A stretch of DNA of 64,000 bases from Multifurca ochricompacta (GCA_022496185.1 WTXG01000173.1:1-64000), one strand, 5' to 3'; positions 44,858-56,170 are shown, numbered from the stretch's first letter. Numbers and translations: made by a program. The notes: generated by a model not told the origin, from the sequence alone.

Positions 44858-44870
44858 GATTTTTAACTGG
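44858..44870 (+). promoter_or_regulatory. Candidate minus-1 frameshift site between gag and pol
   Basis: Gag ends GAT TTT TAA. The pol frame is the minus-1 frame and is open across the T run (TTT TTA ACT GGC). Gypsy 3 has the same T5 run followed by TGA (57695-57701). Function is inferred from the conserved layout. Confidence 0.4.
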
Positions 44871-45740
44871 CTCTACCCCTTCGGCCTGGGCGCGAGCATT
44901 ACATGTAACCTCTGTGTACACTAGTTGCTTCAAATCATTGAAAATACCAGTACATTTCGAAACTACACAGAGGATGGCCGACCATGACATCTTGATTGAC
45001 TCAGGAGCCACCGACAATTTCATCAGCCCCCGGATGGCAAGAACCATGGGTTTGGGGATGCTGGAACTCCCCCAAGAAAAGAACATTTGGAATATAGACG
45101 GAATGGCCAATAAAGCCAGAAGAATTACCCACTACACTGACCTCAACGTCCAAGTGGGAGAAAGGACAAAGGCAATTCAATTTCTTGTCACAAACCTAGG
45201 AAACAAAGATTTAATCTTAGGGTATCCATGGTTGGCTGCATTCGAACCAAAGATCAACTGGAGCGATGCAACCATGGATAAAGAGTTCTACCCTGTTCTC
45301 ATCACATTGCTAGGGTACAACTATGCCATCCAACATACAAAAATACAATGGTTAGAGGAAGAAGACTCAGGTCACTGTTATGCTATGAAAGCATCAGAAC
45401 TCGCCCAGAAGGTGGTGGAAGGGCATGCAGAGAAGACCTTTGAGGAGGTAGTGCTGGGAGTTTACCACCGACATTGGAAGGTGTTTTCAGAAGAAGAGTC
45501 ACAACGCTTCCTGCCCACATGACCTTGGGACCATGCCATCGAATTCACACCTGATACCCCGTCTGCCATTGATTGCAAAATCTACCCACTGTCCCAGAAC
45601 GAACAAGCAGCGCTCACCACATTCCTCGAAGAGCACCTTCCAAAGGGGTATATTCATCCGTCAAAGTCACCATATGTGTCACCCTTCTTCTTCATCAAGA
45701 AAAAGGACAGCAAACTTCGACCTGTTCAGGACTATCGATG
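44867..45740 (+). pseudogene. Gypsy 2 protease and start of RT
   Basis: The retropepsin active site reads ILIDSGATDNFIS near 45000, followed by DLILGYPWL typical of chromovirus proteases (the second conserved motif). The linker leads into the RT start ([22 protein letters not shown]). A TGA at about 45521 breaks the frame, and F6 is inserted at 45749 after GATAAATG. Protease would cut the polyprotein. Confidence 0.9.
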
Positions 45741-45748
45741 GATAAATG

Positions 45749-47200
45749 TAGTGATTGTCAAGGGGTTTCATACCCACGCGGGTAAGCGCCGCGGGTTTTG
45801 CCGGGTACGGGTACAGGTATACGGCTCCCAACCCGTGGAAACCCGTACCCGCGCGGCAGGTTTGGCGGGTATAGGCGCCGATTATGCATTGACAAGATCA
45901 GTAGAATGTCCGAGATAAAATACATCTGCAGCCACAGAAATACAAGATCTCGTCTGATGTATGCTACAGGGTGGCGTTAAATATGTTCTAGTATTATCCT
46001 ACAAAATATTAAAGCAGATTAATGGTGCGATGTAAAATAAAATCCTTATCAGTGATCCACTTTCTTGAAAACCATGATACATCTGTTTTATTAACGCGCG
46101 ACCAATTTTGCCAGTCTGGCACTATCTAAAATACACTCTAGACTAATATAGACTATTCTATAATCTAATTATCAAATTACTTTATTGAAACAAGGCCCAC
46201 GTGTGTCTACAAGCTGCATGGGGCAGTGACTACATTGCATCACATGGTGGTCTGACCTCCTTCCTATTAAGGAAGGTTGACTTAAACGCGCAGAAATGTG
46301 CATCCAGGGACTAGGACAGTTGCGCTTGTATGAAATGAAACCAGAATAATAAAATAATAATGTAAATAAAGGATCCATTTAATCTTCTGAACATAAAACA
46401 ACAATTTTTGAGGAATCTTGAGTAGCCATAAATGAACGCGTTGTGTCCAAGTGCTTATCTCCTTGACCGGGATGGCCCGGGCCATTTACCCGAAATGCGC
46501 AGAAATGCAAAGAACAGTCGCGCTTGTATAAAATTGAAACCAGAATAATAAAATAAAAATGGAATAATAAATTATCTTAATCTTATGAACATAAAATAGG
46601 AATCTTTGAGGGATCTTGAGTAGCCATAAATGAACGCGTTGTGTCCAAGTGCATATCTCCTTGACCAGGATCTCCCGGGCCGGATGTCCGAAATGCGCGA
46701 TGCAAGTAAAGAACTTGCACGCGTTTCATTTTATGGGTAACCCAGGTATCAAAACAACTATCCAGGGGTTACCCCTACCAATTTCTATGTGTTTGTCAAT
46801 TTTTTTTGCATTCTGTGTGGTTATCTGACAGGCTTTTCATCAATGTTCTATAACATCCTATCTAATCATTGCTGTATACTGGATTTTAGTTGTGCTTGTA
46901 TAAAATTGAAAGTAGAATAATAAAATAAAAATGGAATAATTAATTATCTTAATCTTCTGAACATAAAACAAGAGTCATTGAGGGATCTTAAGCAGCCACA
47001 AATGAACGCGTTGTGTATCTTCTTGGTCCAGGACGGCCTGGGCCGGTTATCCGAAATGCGCGATGCAAGTAAAGAACTTGCACGCGTTTTCACGGGTGAC
47101 CCGCGGGTAACCCGCGGGTTACCCGTACCCGTAGTGACGGGTACGGGTACGGGTACGGGTACCAACGAGGATACCCCAGGGTTACCCCTGCCAATCACTA
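45749..47200 (+). mobile_element. hAT-type element F6 in gypsy 2 RT
   Basis: 1452 bp with GATAAATG duplicated exactly (45741-45748 and 47201-47208). It keeps the most CpG sites of all F copies (for example GCGCGGCAGG, where others read TGCAGC or CATGCA), so it may be the youngest. Three internal units start near 46341, 46541 and 46912. Confidence 0.96.
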
Positions 47201-47208
47201 GATAAATG

Positions 47209-49772
47209 CCTATACCATAAAGAATGCCTATCCTATTCCCCTCATCTCCGAGCTCATTGATACCATGCGAGATAAGTCCCTCTTTTCCAAAATGGACGTC
47301 CAGTGGGGATACAACAACATCAGGATTAAGGAGGGAGATCAATGCAAGGCAGCATTTAAGACCAATCAGGGACTCTTCGAACCAAATGTTATGTTCTTTG
47401 GTCTTACCAACTCACTGGCTACTTTTCAATCTATGATGAATCACATCTTCCACGACCTTATTCTCACAGGTGAAGTAGTGGTGTACATGGACGATATCCT
47501 AGTGGCTACAGTTGATGATCTGGTCCATCACCGGGAATGGGTTCACCAAGTGCTGGACATCCTACATGAACACGATCTGTATCTCAAACCAGCCAAGTGT
47601 TCATTCGAGCAACAAAGCGTAGAGTACCTGGGAGTTATCCTGGAAGGAGGACATGTATGGATGGACCCCGTAAAGGTACAAGGGATCCGAGAGTGGCCCA
47701 CACTGACATGTGTCAAGGATGTGTGATCCTTCATTGGATTCTGCAATTTCTACCGACAATTTGTACATGGGTTTTCAGGAATCGCCCAACCGTTGAACGG
47801 GTTGCTAAAGAAAGATGTACCTTGGCATTGGGAAGGAGAGCAACAGCGAGCCTTCGAACAGATCCAAGACATTGTGGGTTCAGAACCGGTCCTCTTGCAA
47901 CCAGATCTAGCAAAACCCTTTGAACTTGAAGTTGATGCTTCACACTTTGTGAACAGTGCAGTACTCAACCAACGGGATGCAACAGGGTTGCTTCACCCAG
48001 TCGCCTTCTATTCGGAAACCTTCTCACCAGCGGAACACAATTACGACATCTGGGATAGAGAACTGCTCACCATTGTAAAAGCACTACGACATTGGCGACC
48101 ATATTTAGCAGGGACCCCTCATAAGACCATTATCCACACTGACCACTCCAATCTACTCTGTTGGAAAGAACCCCACAAGATCAGTCGACAAGTGGCTCGT
48201 GAAGTTTTGGAGCTGGAGGAGTACAGTTTCATGTTAAAACACATTGCAGGAAGTCGCAATGCATGTGCAGATGCCCTGTCACGACGACCTGACCTAAACA
48301 ACGGAGAGGAAGATAACAGCAACATCACAGTACTCCCTGAAGAAGTCTTCGCAAAGACAGCCATTGTCAGTCTCCACGACATGGACTTATGGGCTCAGGT
48401 GTCACAAAATATGAACCAACCATTATGTCAATCATGGGCTGACGCACACAACCTGAAAAAGGTTGACGGATTATGGTGGAAGGACAGAGATCGACTCATT
48501 GTCACCGGTGGCGACAACATTAAGAGGGGGGTGATCCATTTTCACCACAACCTTCCCTCTGCAGGGCACCCAGGTATTGCCAACACATACGCCTTGGCTA
48601 AACGAGATTACTGGTGGCCAAATATGAAGAAGGACATGGAGGACTATGTCAAAGGATGTGTGGACTGCCAAGCCAATAAAGTAAACACGCACCCGCACCC
48701 ACCAGCACTATTCCCGATCACGCCTACAGCTTTGCTACCATTCCAGACCATTGCGATGGATTTCATTGTCAAACTTCCAGTCTCCAGAGGTTTTGATTCC
48801 ATCTTGACTATTACTGACCATGACTGTTCGAAAGCAGCATTGTTCATACCATGCAATGAGTCCATCACAGCGGAAGGTGTAGCCAAACTTTACCTGGATC
48901 ACATCTACAGGCATTATGGCCTCCCGGAAAAGATTATCTCAGACCGTGACCCACGCTTCACTTCCACATTTGCCAGAGCACTCTGTAAAGTGCTGGACAT
49001 AACCCAGAACATCTCAACAGCCTACCACCCACAGACAGATGGACAATCAGAAAGGACAAACCAGTGGCTCAAACAATATCTTCAATTCTGGTGCAACAGA
49101 CGACAGGATGACTGGGCTGACTGGCTGGCAATGGCAGAATTTGCACATAACTCCTGGCCCAATGGCACCACAAAGACTCCCCCATTTTCACTTATCATGG
49201 GATGGACACCCCAGACCACCTGGGCCAAGAAGCCCACAAACGTCCCATCAGCTGCGCAGCATATCAGCCAATGGGAGGAAATCAGGAAATCGGCCAATGA
49301 GAACCTGTTAAAGGCGCAAGAAGCCCTCTCAGGAAGACCTTCGAAGTTCACACCTTATCGGACCAATGACCTTGTCTGGTTGGATGGGAAGCACATTCAC
49401 ACGTCACATCCAACAGCCAAACTAGCACCCCGACGTCATGGACCTTTCATGATAACAAGGAAGCTGTCAGATGTGTCATACAAGCTCAAACTTCCATCCA
49501 CATGGAGAATCCATCCAGTCTTCCATGCCAGACTTTTGACACCTTACAAAGAAACGTCCCTACATGGGGAGAACTTCCTGAGACCTCCCCCTGAATTGGT
49601 TGATGGAGAAGCAGAATGGGAAGTGGAGCAAATTCTAGACTCCTTACATAAAGGCCGAGGGCGCAAGTTACACTACCTGATCAAGTGGAAGGGTTTCCCA
49701 GACTCTGACAATTCGTGGGAACCAGCCAGGAATATCTTTGCCCCAGATCTGATCATGGAGTTCCACTTATGA
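47209..49772 (+). pseudogene. Gypsy 2 pol: RT, RNase H, integrase, chromodomain
   Basis: RT resumes at [14 protein letters not shown] and carries the catalytic [12 protein letters not shown] (near 47485). A single TGA at 47724 (gypsy 3 reads Arg) precedes a 659-codon open frame from 47793. That frame holds RNase H (FELEVDASHF, HTDHSNL), the integrase zinc site (HFHHNLPSAGH with CVDCQANK), the catalytic core (MDFIVKLP, SDRDPRFTS, GQSERTNQW, all acidic residues present) and a chromodomain (LHYLIKWKGFPDSDNSWEP). It ends at a TGA after EFHL, where gypsy 3 runs 12 residues longer. The chromodomain would tether integration to modified histones. Confidence 0.93.
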
Positions 49773-49870
49773 CATCCCCAAGCGCCCAGAAACAGTTAAA
49801 AGGAGGACAGACTCTCAACTTCTTTCCCCCAGAACAACACTTCACCAGCAATGTCCTAACCACAACTAAG

Positions 49871-51064
49871 ATGTCCTCCTCTTTCATCGCTGCCTCCACT
49901 GCCATTGACACCTTCGCCGCCACTACTGTGGTCATAGAGGCTTTCCCTTCCACTCACCCCTCCACTCGTCCTTCCTCCCCTATTGACTACGAAGCTGCTG
50001 AAGAACGAGTCAAGAACCAATCACCTAATCCCAACGATGATTTCACTCACTCCGAAGAACCCCACCCCAACGACCTCCTCGACATGGAACAAGATGACGA
50101 TGTACCCGAGTTCCCCTTCTTTGTCAATAACCCGAATTCCTCTATGTACTTCCCCCTTGAGATCACCATGGCCAATGGAGAAAAGGTCATAGCTAAGTAC
50201 ATATTTTACACCAATGGAGGGATGGATGTCGCGGGGTGTATGAAAAAGGATGGACCTGTCTATGGAGCCCCAGTTTACTTGGAGGAACGGTATACTGGCC
50301 GTCTTCACCACACAATGAGTGATGAACAGTTGGGACACCTTGTGGCTGATGATCCCTGAGTGTTTGCAATCGACGAGGTACTGAATGACATGTGACTTCC
50401 ACGTCTCAAGGCCAAAGTAATGAGACTGCGGAAAACCCTTATGCTTTGCACCATGCTCAATACCCAGTACAAGGAGTACATGAAGCAAATGACAAGGCTC
50501 ACGAGGGGAATGTTCCAAGTGGAGCAGGAGTTGACGGAGATTCAGAAAAGGCTGGAGAAAGGGGATGCATATCAGACAATTGCCGAGAGGTATGCAGACA
50601 CCTACGCACGACCCCTTCCCCCATGATCATTAGGGGTGGCACCACAACTGCTGCCAAACCAGTTTGAGATGCCGCGTATGCACGAAAACCCCCGCAGAGA
50701 GACTTGCTGGCGATGCGACAGCAAGTATCACATCAGCTGGAATTGTCCTCTCAACCACAAATGGTGTCGTCACTGCCGAAGTAACCTGCATTGGAGCCGG
50801 TTCTGTATTTTCCAACATCTGGGTGTTGCTCCCACCATTGTCAATCCCTCGGGCTGGTGTGGAAAATGTCTGCGACACAACGTGGGACATTGTGAACTCG
50901 ATTGCCCCATCTATGACCTGTGTCACCAGTGTGGGCGACGTGGCCCATATGGTTTCCTGCGCACACACCAATGCGCCGTAGATGAAACTTACACCGTAGA
51001 AGATCGGAACCTGGCAGACAATTATGTGGACTTGGTCCAGGATGACGATGGTGCGCGTTTCTAG
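49871..51064 (+). pseudogene. ORF3 of gypsy 2, unrecognised CCHC-rich protein
   Basis: Start ATG at 49871 (MSSSFIAASTAIDTFAA), about 75 bp after the natural pol end. One frame runs to the stop at 51062, about 397 codons, broken only by three TGA codons (50357, 50393, 50624). Order: threonine/proline-rich N-terminus with SPIDYEAAEERVKN; EFPFFVNNPNS; GMDVAGCMKKDGPVYGAPVY; a helical, coiled-coil-like stretch (QYKEYMKQMTRLTRGMFQVE); knuckles CWRCDSKYHISWNC and CRHCRSNLHWSRFC; CGKCLRHNVGHCELDC; CHQC-x11-HQC; acidic end LVQDDDG. RNA or DNA binding is likely from the knuckles. It sits where some LTR elements carry env or other ORF3 genes, but no signal peptide or membrane span is seen. Family unknown to me. 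Confidence 0.75.
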
Positions 51065-51081
51065 CTGGGTCAGCTCGAGCC

Positions 51082-51095
51082 AGAAAGGAGGGTGA
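51082..51095 (+). promoter_or_regulatory. Polypurine tract of gypsy 2
   Basis: GAAAGGAGGGTGA abuts the 3' LTR. Gypsy 3 has AGAAGAGGGGGTGA in the same place. Confidence 0.7.
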
Positions 51096-51685
51096 TGTTA
51101 CGACCAGGGCCCAGCAGCCCTATTTTCTTTACCCTCCCCAACAGAGATCCCACTCACCCACCGACGTTACACTTCCTTATTACATCTCCCTCCTGGGACC
51201 CCTCACATGCACTGCTCCCATCCCCATGACTGTTGTTTGGACTTATGTACATACTATTTGCCCATGCTTACCCTTCTTATCTTGTTATCTCCTTATCTTA
51301 TGATCAGACACTTACTTAGTTCCCTATCAGAAGCCAGGCTTTACGCCCTCCGCTTTCGGATATTTGGACCCACTTGACTCCGTACTCTTATCTCATAGAC
51401 GCCCGCTGAGTTATGTATATAAGTCTGCTGTAGCTACCTAGTAGACCTCAGACTCAACTTATTGAATACATCGGTGCCTGTCTTCTGGACATCCCCTGTT
51501 GAACCTTTGACTCATTTGTCTCAGTACTTTCGGTACTTCCCCACTCAACATAGTCGTCGGGTACAGCCCCTTCGACTTTGACTCATCCCACCCATACTCC
51601 AAGGAGCCTTATTGGTTTCTTACCCAAACCCGTAAAGTCGCGCTGTCACACACATCATGTGGAACGTCCCACATCAGACGTAACA
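51096..51685 (+). repeat. 3' LTR of gypsy 2 (family A)
   Basis: 590 bp, TGTTACGACCAGG to ATCAGACGTAACA, followed by the CACAG duplication. It keeps the perfect complement of the primer site at 51450-51460. Confidence 0.95.
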
Positions 51686-51690
51686 CACAG

Positions 51691-52495
51691 GGAGGACCTC
51701 AACCTCCACTAACATCCCAAGATAGCCCAATTCCAAGAGGAAGGATGGAAGGGACTCCACCTCCATTCTTCAACAGAAACCGAAACAACACTGAATAGTG
51801 GAGGACTCAGGTAGAGCTCCACTGTTCCTTGAATCACCAGACAGTGATGATGCAGAACAAACGATTCCAACTTGCCTACATTCTCACCTTGATGAGAGGA
51901 CCAGAGATCGAACGATGGGTTGTTGAACAAACATGATGGATAAGGGACATCGTAACAGGAAGGATAAGAAAGCACCACCCATGGGAAACGTTCTGCTGAG
52001 CGACCCACCACTGAACCAACTGGAGTTTGCCGTGGGAAGACAGGTCTGACTCGAAGGAAGACACAAAAACACATTTTCCTTCTTCCAAGCTGGCACCATG
52101 CCAATTTGGACCATTCACAATAAAAAGATCAGATACCTTCAACTGCCTGCCGATTAAACTTGCCAGCCCACATGAAGATACACAACATGTATCCCTTATC
52201 ACCCTATCATGAAACAGAAGCCCACTGAGTGAGCTACACATGCCCGCCACCTAATCTTGTCAACAGCAAAGAAGAATATGAAGTTGAGCGCCTTATCAGA
52301 CATTGATATCATGGCCGTATGAAGACACTGCATTCCTAGTCCACTGGAAAGGTACCCTTTTAACAATGACTCCTGGGTAAGCCCAAAGGACCTGCACACT
52401 GACGACCTCATCGCAACCTACTATGCCTCTATAATGACCGCCGCTCTGACATCTATGCGTCGAGGACACCGCAAGCCTTAGGAGGGGGGTAATTA
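51691..52495 (+). pseudogene. Gypsy 4 gag and pol end, internally deleted
   Basis: A gag piece (LMRGPEIERWVVEQ near 51890, HPWETF) passes within about 50 bp to a pol C-terminal piece (SSKLAPCQFGPFTI near 52080) and a chromodomain remnant (YEVERLIRH near 52270, VHWKG, NNDSW). Nearly all of pol is missing. Stops and shifts abound. The end, near a G-rich GGAGGGGGGT (52482-52491), is followed by more internal sequence, not an LTR. Confidence 0.7.
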
Positions 52496-54301
52496 TTCCA
52501 TCTGTGACTCAGTGTTTCCCCATTTGCTCTACCCTGGCACGCATCAAGAGCTTCGCCTGCCCTTTCATTCAAATTGTTCATCAAACCCAACGCATGCCCA
52601 GAACATCCACCTCAAAATCTTCGCCATCAGCATCTCAGCTGACAATGCAGCCCGAATCTGGCACATCTCAGCAGCCCTGGATGCCACCAACAAAGCAGCA
52701 ATAACATTTCCCGCAGCAGCACCGACACCGCCTCCCACGCCAGCACCACCGAATGAAGACCCGATCGTTACAAAAAGTCAGAACGCGCTTGGCAGAAGAA
52801 CAAGTTCAGCGCATTCAAGCCAACCAGTTTGACGACAACCCAAGACTCTCCAGCTCCGCCAACCCCTGTGGCCATGTCAGTCAACGACATAGGTCTTCAT
52901 AAGTACATCCACCCTGGGCCGCCATTTCATCTGAAACCACATCCACTCAATGCACTACCCACACCAATGCATCAGGAGTAATGAAGGTCACACCTTGTAC
53001 GCCAGGTTTGTGAGTTCAATTACCGACAATGTAACCCCCAGGTCCTCGCCACAATGGGCGAGGACCAGCTGCCTTTTGCTTTCGCGCTTCATGCCAGAAA
53101 CCACCATGAAACCCACAATGACCCAAACCCCTGACCTCGTGCTTCCAACTGTCACAGCAAGGTGCAGTGCTGTGTCAAGGTTCAGGAGTCAAGGTCATTG
53201 GTTGAGGATCGAGTCTGTCTATCAAGCCTTAAACAAGACTGAGTCAGGTTGTGCCAGTCAAAGGGCACGTGCGCGAAGTGAAGTCGAGCAGCGACACTAA
53301 GTCCTGCTACAAGTTTTCAAAGGGTCGAAGTTCCTTCAAGGCACGGCTTAAAGGTTTCAAGTGGAAGGCAGTTTCAGTCCAATGATGTGAGTCCCAGTAC
53401 ACCTGTATTGCTACAGAAGAACAGACTTAAAGTCCTGCTCTGATCTACTAGGGGTTTATATACATGTTCTGTGCTATGAAGGTTGTTTCTGGTAGTTACT
53501 AGAGCGTTCACTAGGTAGTCTAATGGTTATGCAGTAGAATACCCCAGAAAGATAAAGAAAGGAGAGGGGTTGTGCCCTCTAATGCTGATCTGTAAGCAAC
53601 TAAGTAAGCTCAGTAAGCAAATCAGTCAGCAGATAAGTAATAAGTCCTTCATAAGCAAGTCATGTGGTAGTTGATGCGTCATTTAAAGTAAAGTAAGAAG
53701 AAAAAGGTTACTGTTCCAGTGACTCTCCCACTCTGGTGTCAGTGACAAGGATTGTCACACCAACAGTGCTTACTTGACACAGAGGCACCCTACACCGAGT
53801 TGATCAACACCGTGCTGGATGACCTCCATGACCCTGGGGTCTGGGCTGAGGTGACGAGATTCTGCACCGCGACTAACGACTTGGATGTAACCCAGCAGGC
53901 CATGACTGCCACACGAAAGCAAATAGAAATAACAGTCCAGAAGGTACGAGCATCGATGCAAGTGCTGACATGACACAATGCATACCACCGAATTAATCCA
54001 CACCGCAACTACCTATACGCCTGGCAAAGATTGCATCCGACCGAACAAGCTCACAAGAATCATGCCGCACCTGGAACCATGTGCCGTCTTGCAAGAAGGA
54101 CTTGACAACACATGATGCCCTCAAACACCAATGACCCTGCAAGGTCCGTGCAGCATCCGAAGCTGCATGACGTCCCTCAAGCTGGAGGACTGGATGATAC
54201 TTGACAACCACCTGATGACCGTGCGCGCCATGACCACGAACCCTGCCGCCACCAACATTCAATGATGTTTGGGGGCAAACGTCAACCTACAGAAGGGGTA
54301 A
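52496..54301 (+). pseudogene. Gypsy 4 region between chromodomain and 3' LTR
   Basis: About 1.2 kb excluding the LTR K insertion. Frames include 52512-52832 (proline/alanine-rich, PAAAPTPPPTPAPPNEDP) and 53752-53973 (helical, DLDVTQQAMTATRKQIEI). I cannot align them with ORF3 of gypsy 2 by eye, but position and the mix of a Pro-rich and a helical part are similar. The purine tract AGAAGGGGTAA (54291-54301) abuts the 3' LTR. Confidence 0.5.
53150..53759 (-). repeat. Solo LTR family K in gypsy 4
   Basis: 610 bp, TGTCACAGCAAGG to GGATTGTCACA, with CCAAC on both sides (53145-53149 and 53760-53764). A TTTATATACATG stretch near 53456 suggests a promoter on the minus strand. Single copy here. Confidence 0.9.
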
Positions 54302-54895
54302 TGTGACACTTTCTTACTAGTATTTCGCGTTTTCTCTCTTTTTTTTGTCTTCTATGCCCCTTTCTTTCACTGTATACCTTATCAGATCCACTTATCTGAT
54401 GGCCATAGTCTGGACAAGGGATTCAACTCCCATGTCATCTGATTGATGATCTCATAGTTGATGTCATAGACCTTGTGACCTTAGTATGACCTCATAGATG
54501 ATATCATGACCATTGTGACCTACTATGATATCATTTGTACAAGACTCTAGACTATGACTTCATAGTAGCTACATTGTATTTAAGGACTACAATAAATCCA
54601 AGGACAGACTAAGTCTGTTCTCCTTGTACCAATCAAAGGTCCTTAGGAAGTCCCTTCAGCCCTCTTCCAAGATGTGACTTGAGAGGGTTTGGCTCACCAG
54701 TGGCTCCAGCAAAGGCTCTTGCCTTGCTATCTGAATACCCTGACTTCACATGCAATGTCCAGACTCATTGCCTTGATCCATACTGGCCATGCATTGTAAC
54801 GTCTTGACTGGACTTGACACTTGCATCTCTTGACTGACTTGATTGACCTTGACCTGAACCCAAACCGACGCACGCCAAAGGACCTGTGTGTGACA
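54302..54895 (+). repeat. 3' LTR of gypsy 4 (family B)
   Basis: 594 bp, TGTGACACTTTC to TGTGTGTGACA, preceded by a polypurine tract. The most complete family-B copy. It links the solo LTRs at 6589 and 9153 to a gypsy chromovirus. Confidence 0.85.
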
Positions 54896-54986
54896 GGTCC
54901 TGTGAGCAACAGGTCACAGGCATCAGGGTAAGGTCCTGGGCACACAGGCCACAGGCATCAAGAAGGTCCCAAGGCAACATACCAAG
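54896..54986. repeat. Fragment of LTR family I
   Basis: 'GGTCCTGGGCACACAGGCCA' and neighbours match 25470-25530. The fragment is cut by gypsy 3 on its right. CCAAG at 54982-54986 is the left target duplication of gypsy 3. Confidence 0.7.
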
Positions 54987-56168
54987 TGTTACAACCTCGA
55001 CCAAGCACTCCTCTTTTCTTTTCACTCCCTCACTCGGACCCCATGTGCCCACCTACATTACATTTCTTGATCATGTCTCCTTTGTTACAACCATTGCCAA
55101 GTCTCCCCATTTTCTTTACCCTTCCCAACAAGAACCCCTCTTTACCACCCACCCTACACTTTCTGATCACATCTCCATCCTGGGATCTGTCACATGCCTT
55201 ACTTCCCTCCCCGTGACCTGCATTGTACTTGTTGACTCACTGTTTGCTTGTGTTTGCCTTCTTATCTCCTTATCTCTTTATCTCTTTATCTTTACGACCA
55301 GACACTTACTTAATCCCCTATCAGAAGTGAGGCTTTATGCCATCCACTTTCATATATTTGGGCCCACCTGACCTTGTTATCCTTATCTCATAGGTGCTTG
55401 CTAGATTATGTATATAAGTCTGCTGTAGCTACCTTGTAGACCTCAGACTTGACTTATTGAATACATTGGTGCCTGTCTTCTGGACATCCCCTTTGAATCC
55501 TTGACTCATTCATCTCAGTGCTTTCAGCACTTTTCTGCTCAACATTGTCCTAGGGAACAGCCCCTTTGACTTTGACTCGCTCCACTTAAAACTCCAAGAA
55601 GCCTTATTGGTTTCTTACCTGAACCCACAGATCGCGCTGTCACACAAGTCATGTGGAATGTCCTGCACTGGACGTAACATCCTTCCTGGGATCCATCATA
55701 TGCGCTACTTCCATCCCCGTGACTGTGTTTGTCCCTGTTGACTCGTCTTTGCTTACAAATACCTTTCTTATCTTCTTATCTGTATGACTGGACACTTACT
55801 TAATTCCCTATCAGAAGCCAGGCTTTATGCCCTCCACTTTTGGATATTTGGACCCACTTGACTCCAATGCTCTTATCATTAGATGCCCATTTCCTTACAT
55901 ATATAAGTCCGCTGTAACTACACTGTAGACTTCAGACTCAACTTATTGAATACATCAGTGCCTGTCTTCTGGACTCCCCTTTGAACCCTTTGACTCATCT
56001 GTCTCAGTACTTCTGGTACTTCCCTGCTTAACATTGTCTTAGGGGACAGCCCCTTTGACTTTGACTTGTCCCACTTGAAACTCCAAGGGGCCTTATTGGC
56101 TTCTTATCTGAATATATGATGAACGCTGTCACACAAGTTGTGTGGAACGTCCCACACTGGACATAACA
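54987..56168 (+). repeat. 5' LTR of gypsy 3 (family A), split by a solo LTR A
   Basis: Pieces 54987-55082 and 55685-56168. TATATAAG at 55900-55907 and AGACTCAACTT, the presumed transcript start, at 55934-55944. Confidence 0.93.
55083..55679 (+). repeat. Solo LTR family A nested in the same family
   Basis: 597 bp, TGTTACAACCATTGCC to CTGGACGTAACA, with TCCTT on both sides (55078-55082 and 55680-55684). Confidence 0.95.
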
Positions 56169-56170
56169 TC

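Larger units (their letters stand above)
41436..44866 (+). pseudogene. Gypsy 2 gag, broken and twice interrupted
   Basis: It starts at a GTG (41436) with ASSRSQTLFCEEL. A proline-rich linker (near 41930), then a Retrotrans_gag capsid region (FMLEFMTFKNFNHD, LARELKSLK-like, LFSQGLPNPLVKNI), then a CCHC knuckle CFRCKAQGHMSREC near 43880. The C-terminus reads AILVEKAFAKKDF and a stop TAA at 44864. Lesions: TGA near 41991, a one-base loss near 42010, a TGA near 43937, hAT1 at 42661 and LTR G at 43965. Gag would form the particle. Confidence 0.9.
40828..51685 (+). mobile_element. Gypsy 2, near-complete chromovirus with ORF3
   Basis: LTRs at 40828-41415 and 51096-51685 with CACAG on both sides (40823-40827 and 51686-51690). 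Order: LTR, self-priming site, gag, protease, RT, RNase H, integrase, chromodomain, ORF3, polypurine tract, LTR. Later insertions are hAT1 (42661), LTR G (43965) and F6 (45749). By my hand alignment the two LTRs differ at about 20 positions, nearly all transitions. Confidence 0.95.

Noticed and set aside
47100..47165. GGGTAC-type arrays that look telomere-like
   Set aside because: They recur at fixed places in every F element, on both sides and in both orientations, so they are subterminal repeats of a transposon and not telomeric DNA.
49871..51064. ORF3 as a retroviral env-like gene
   Set aside because: No signal peptide, hydrophobic fusion stretch or membrane anchor is visible. The Cys/His clusters point to nucleic-acid binding.
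54297..54900. LTR at 54302-54895 as a solo insertion
   Set aside because: The flanks GGTAA and GGTCC do not match, and a polypurine tract precedes it, so it is the 3' LTR of gypsy 4.
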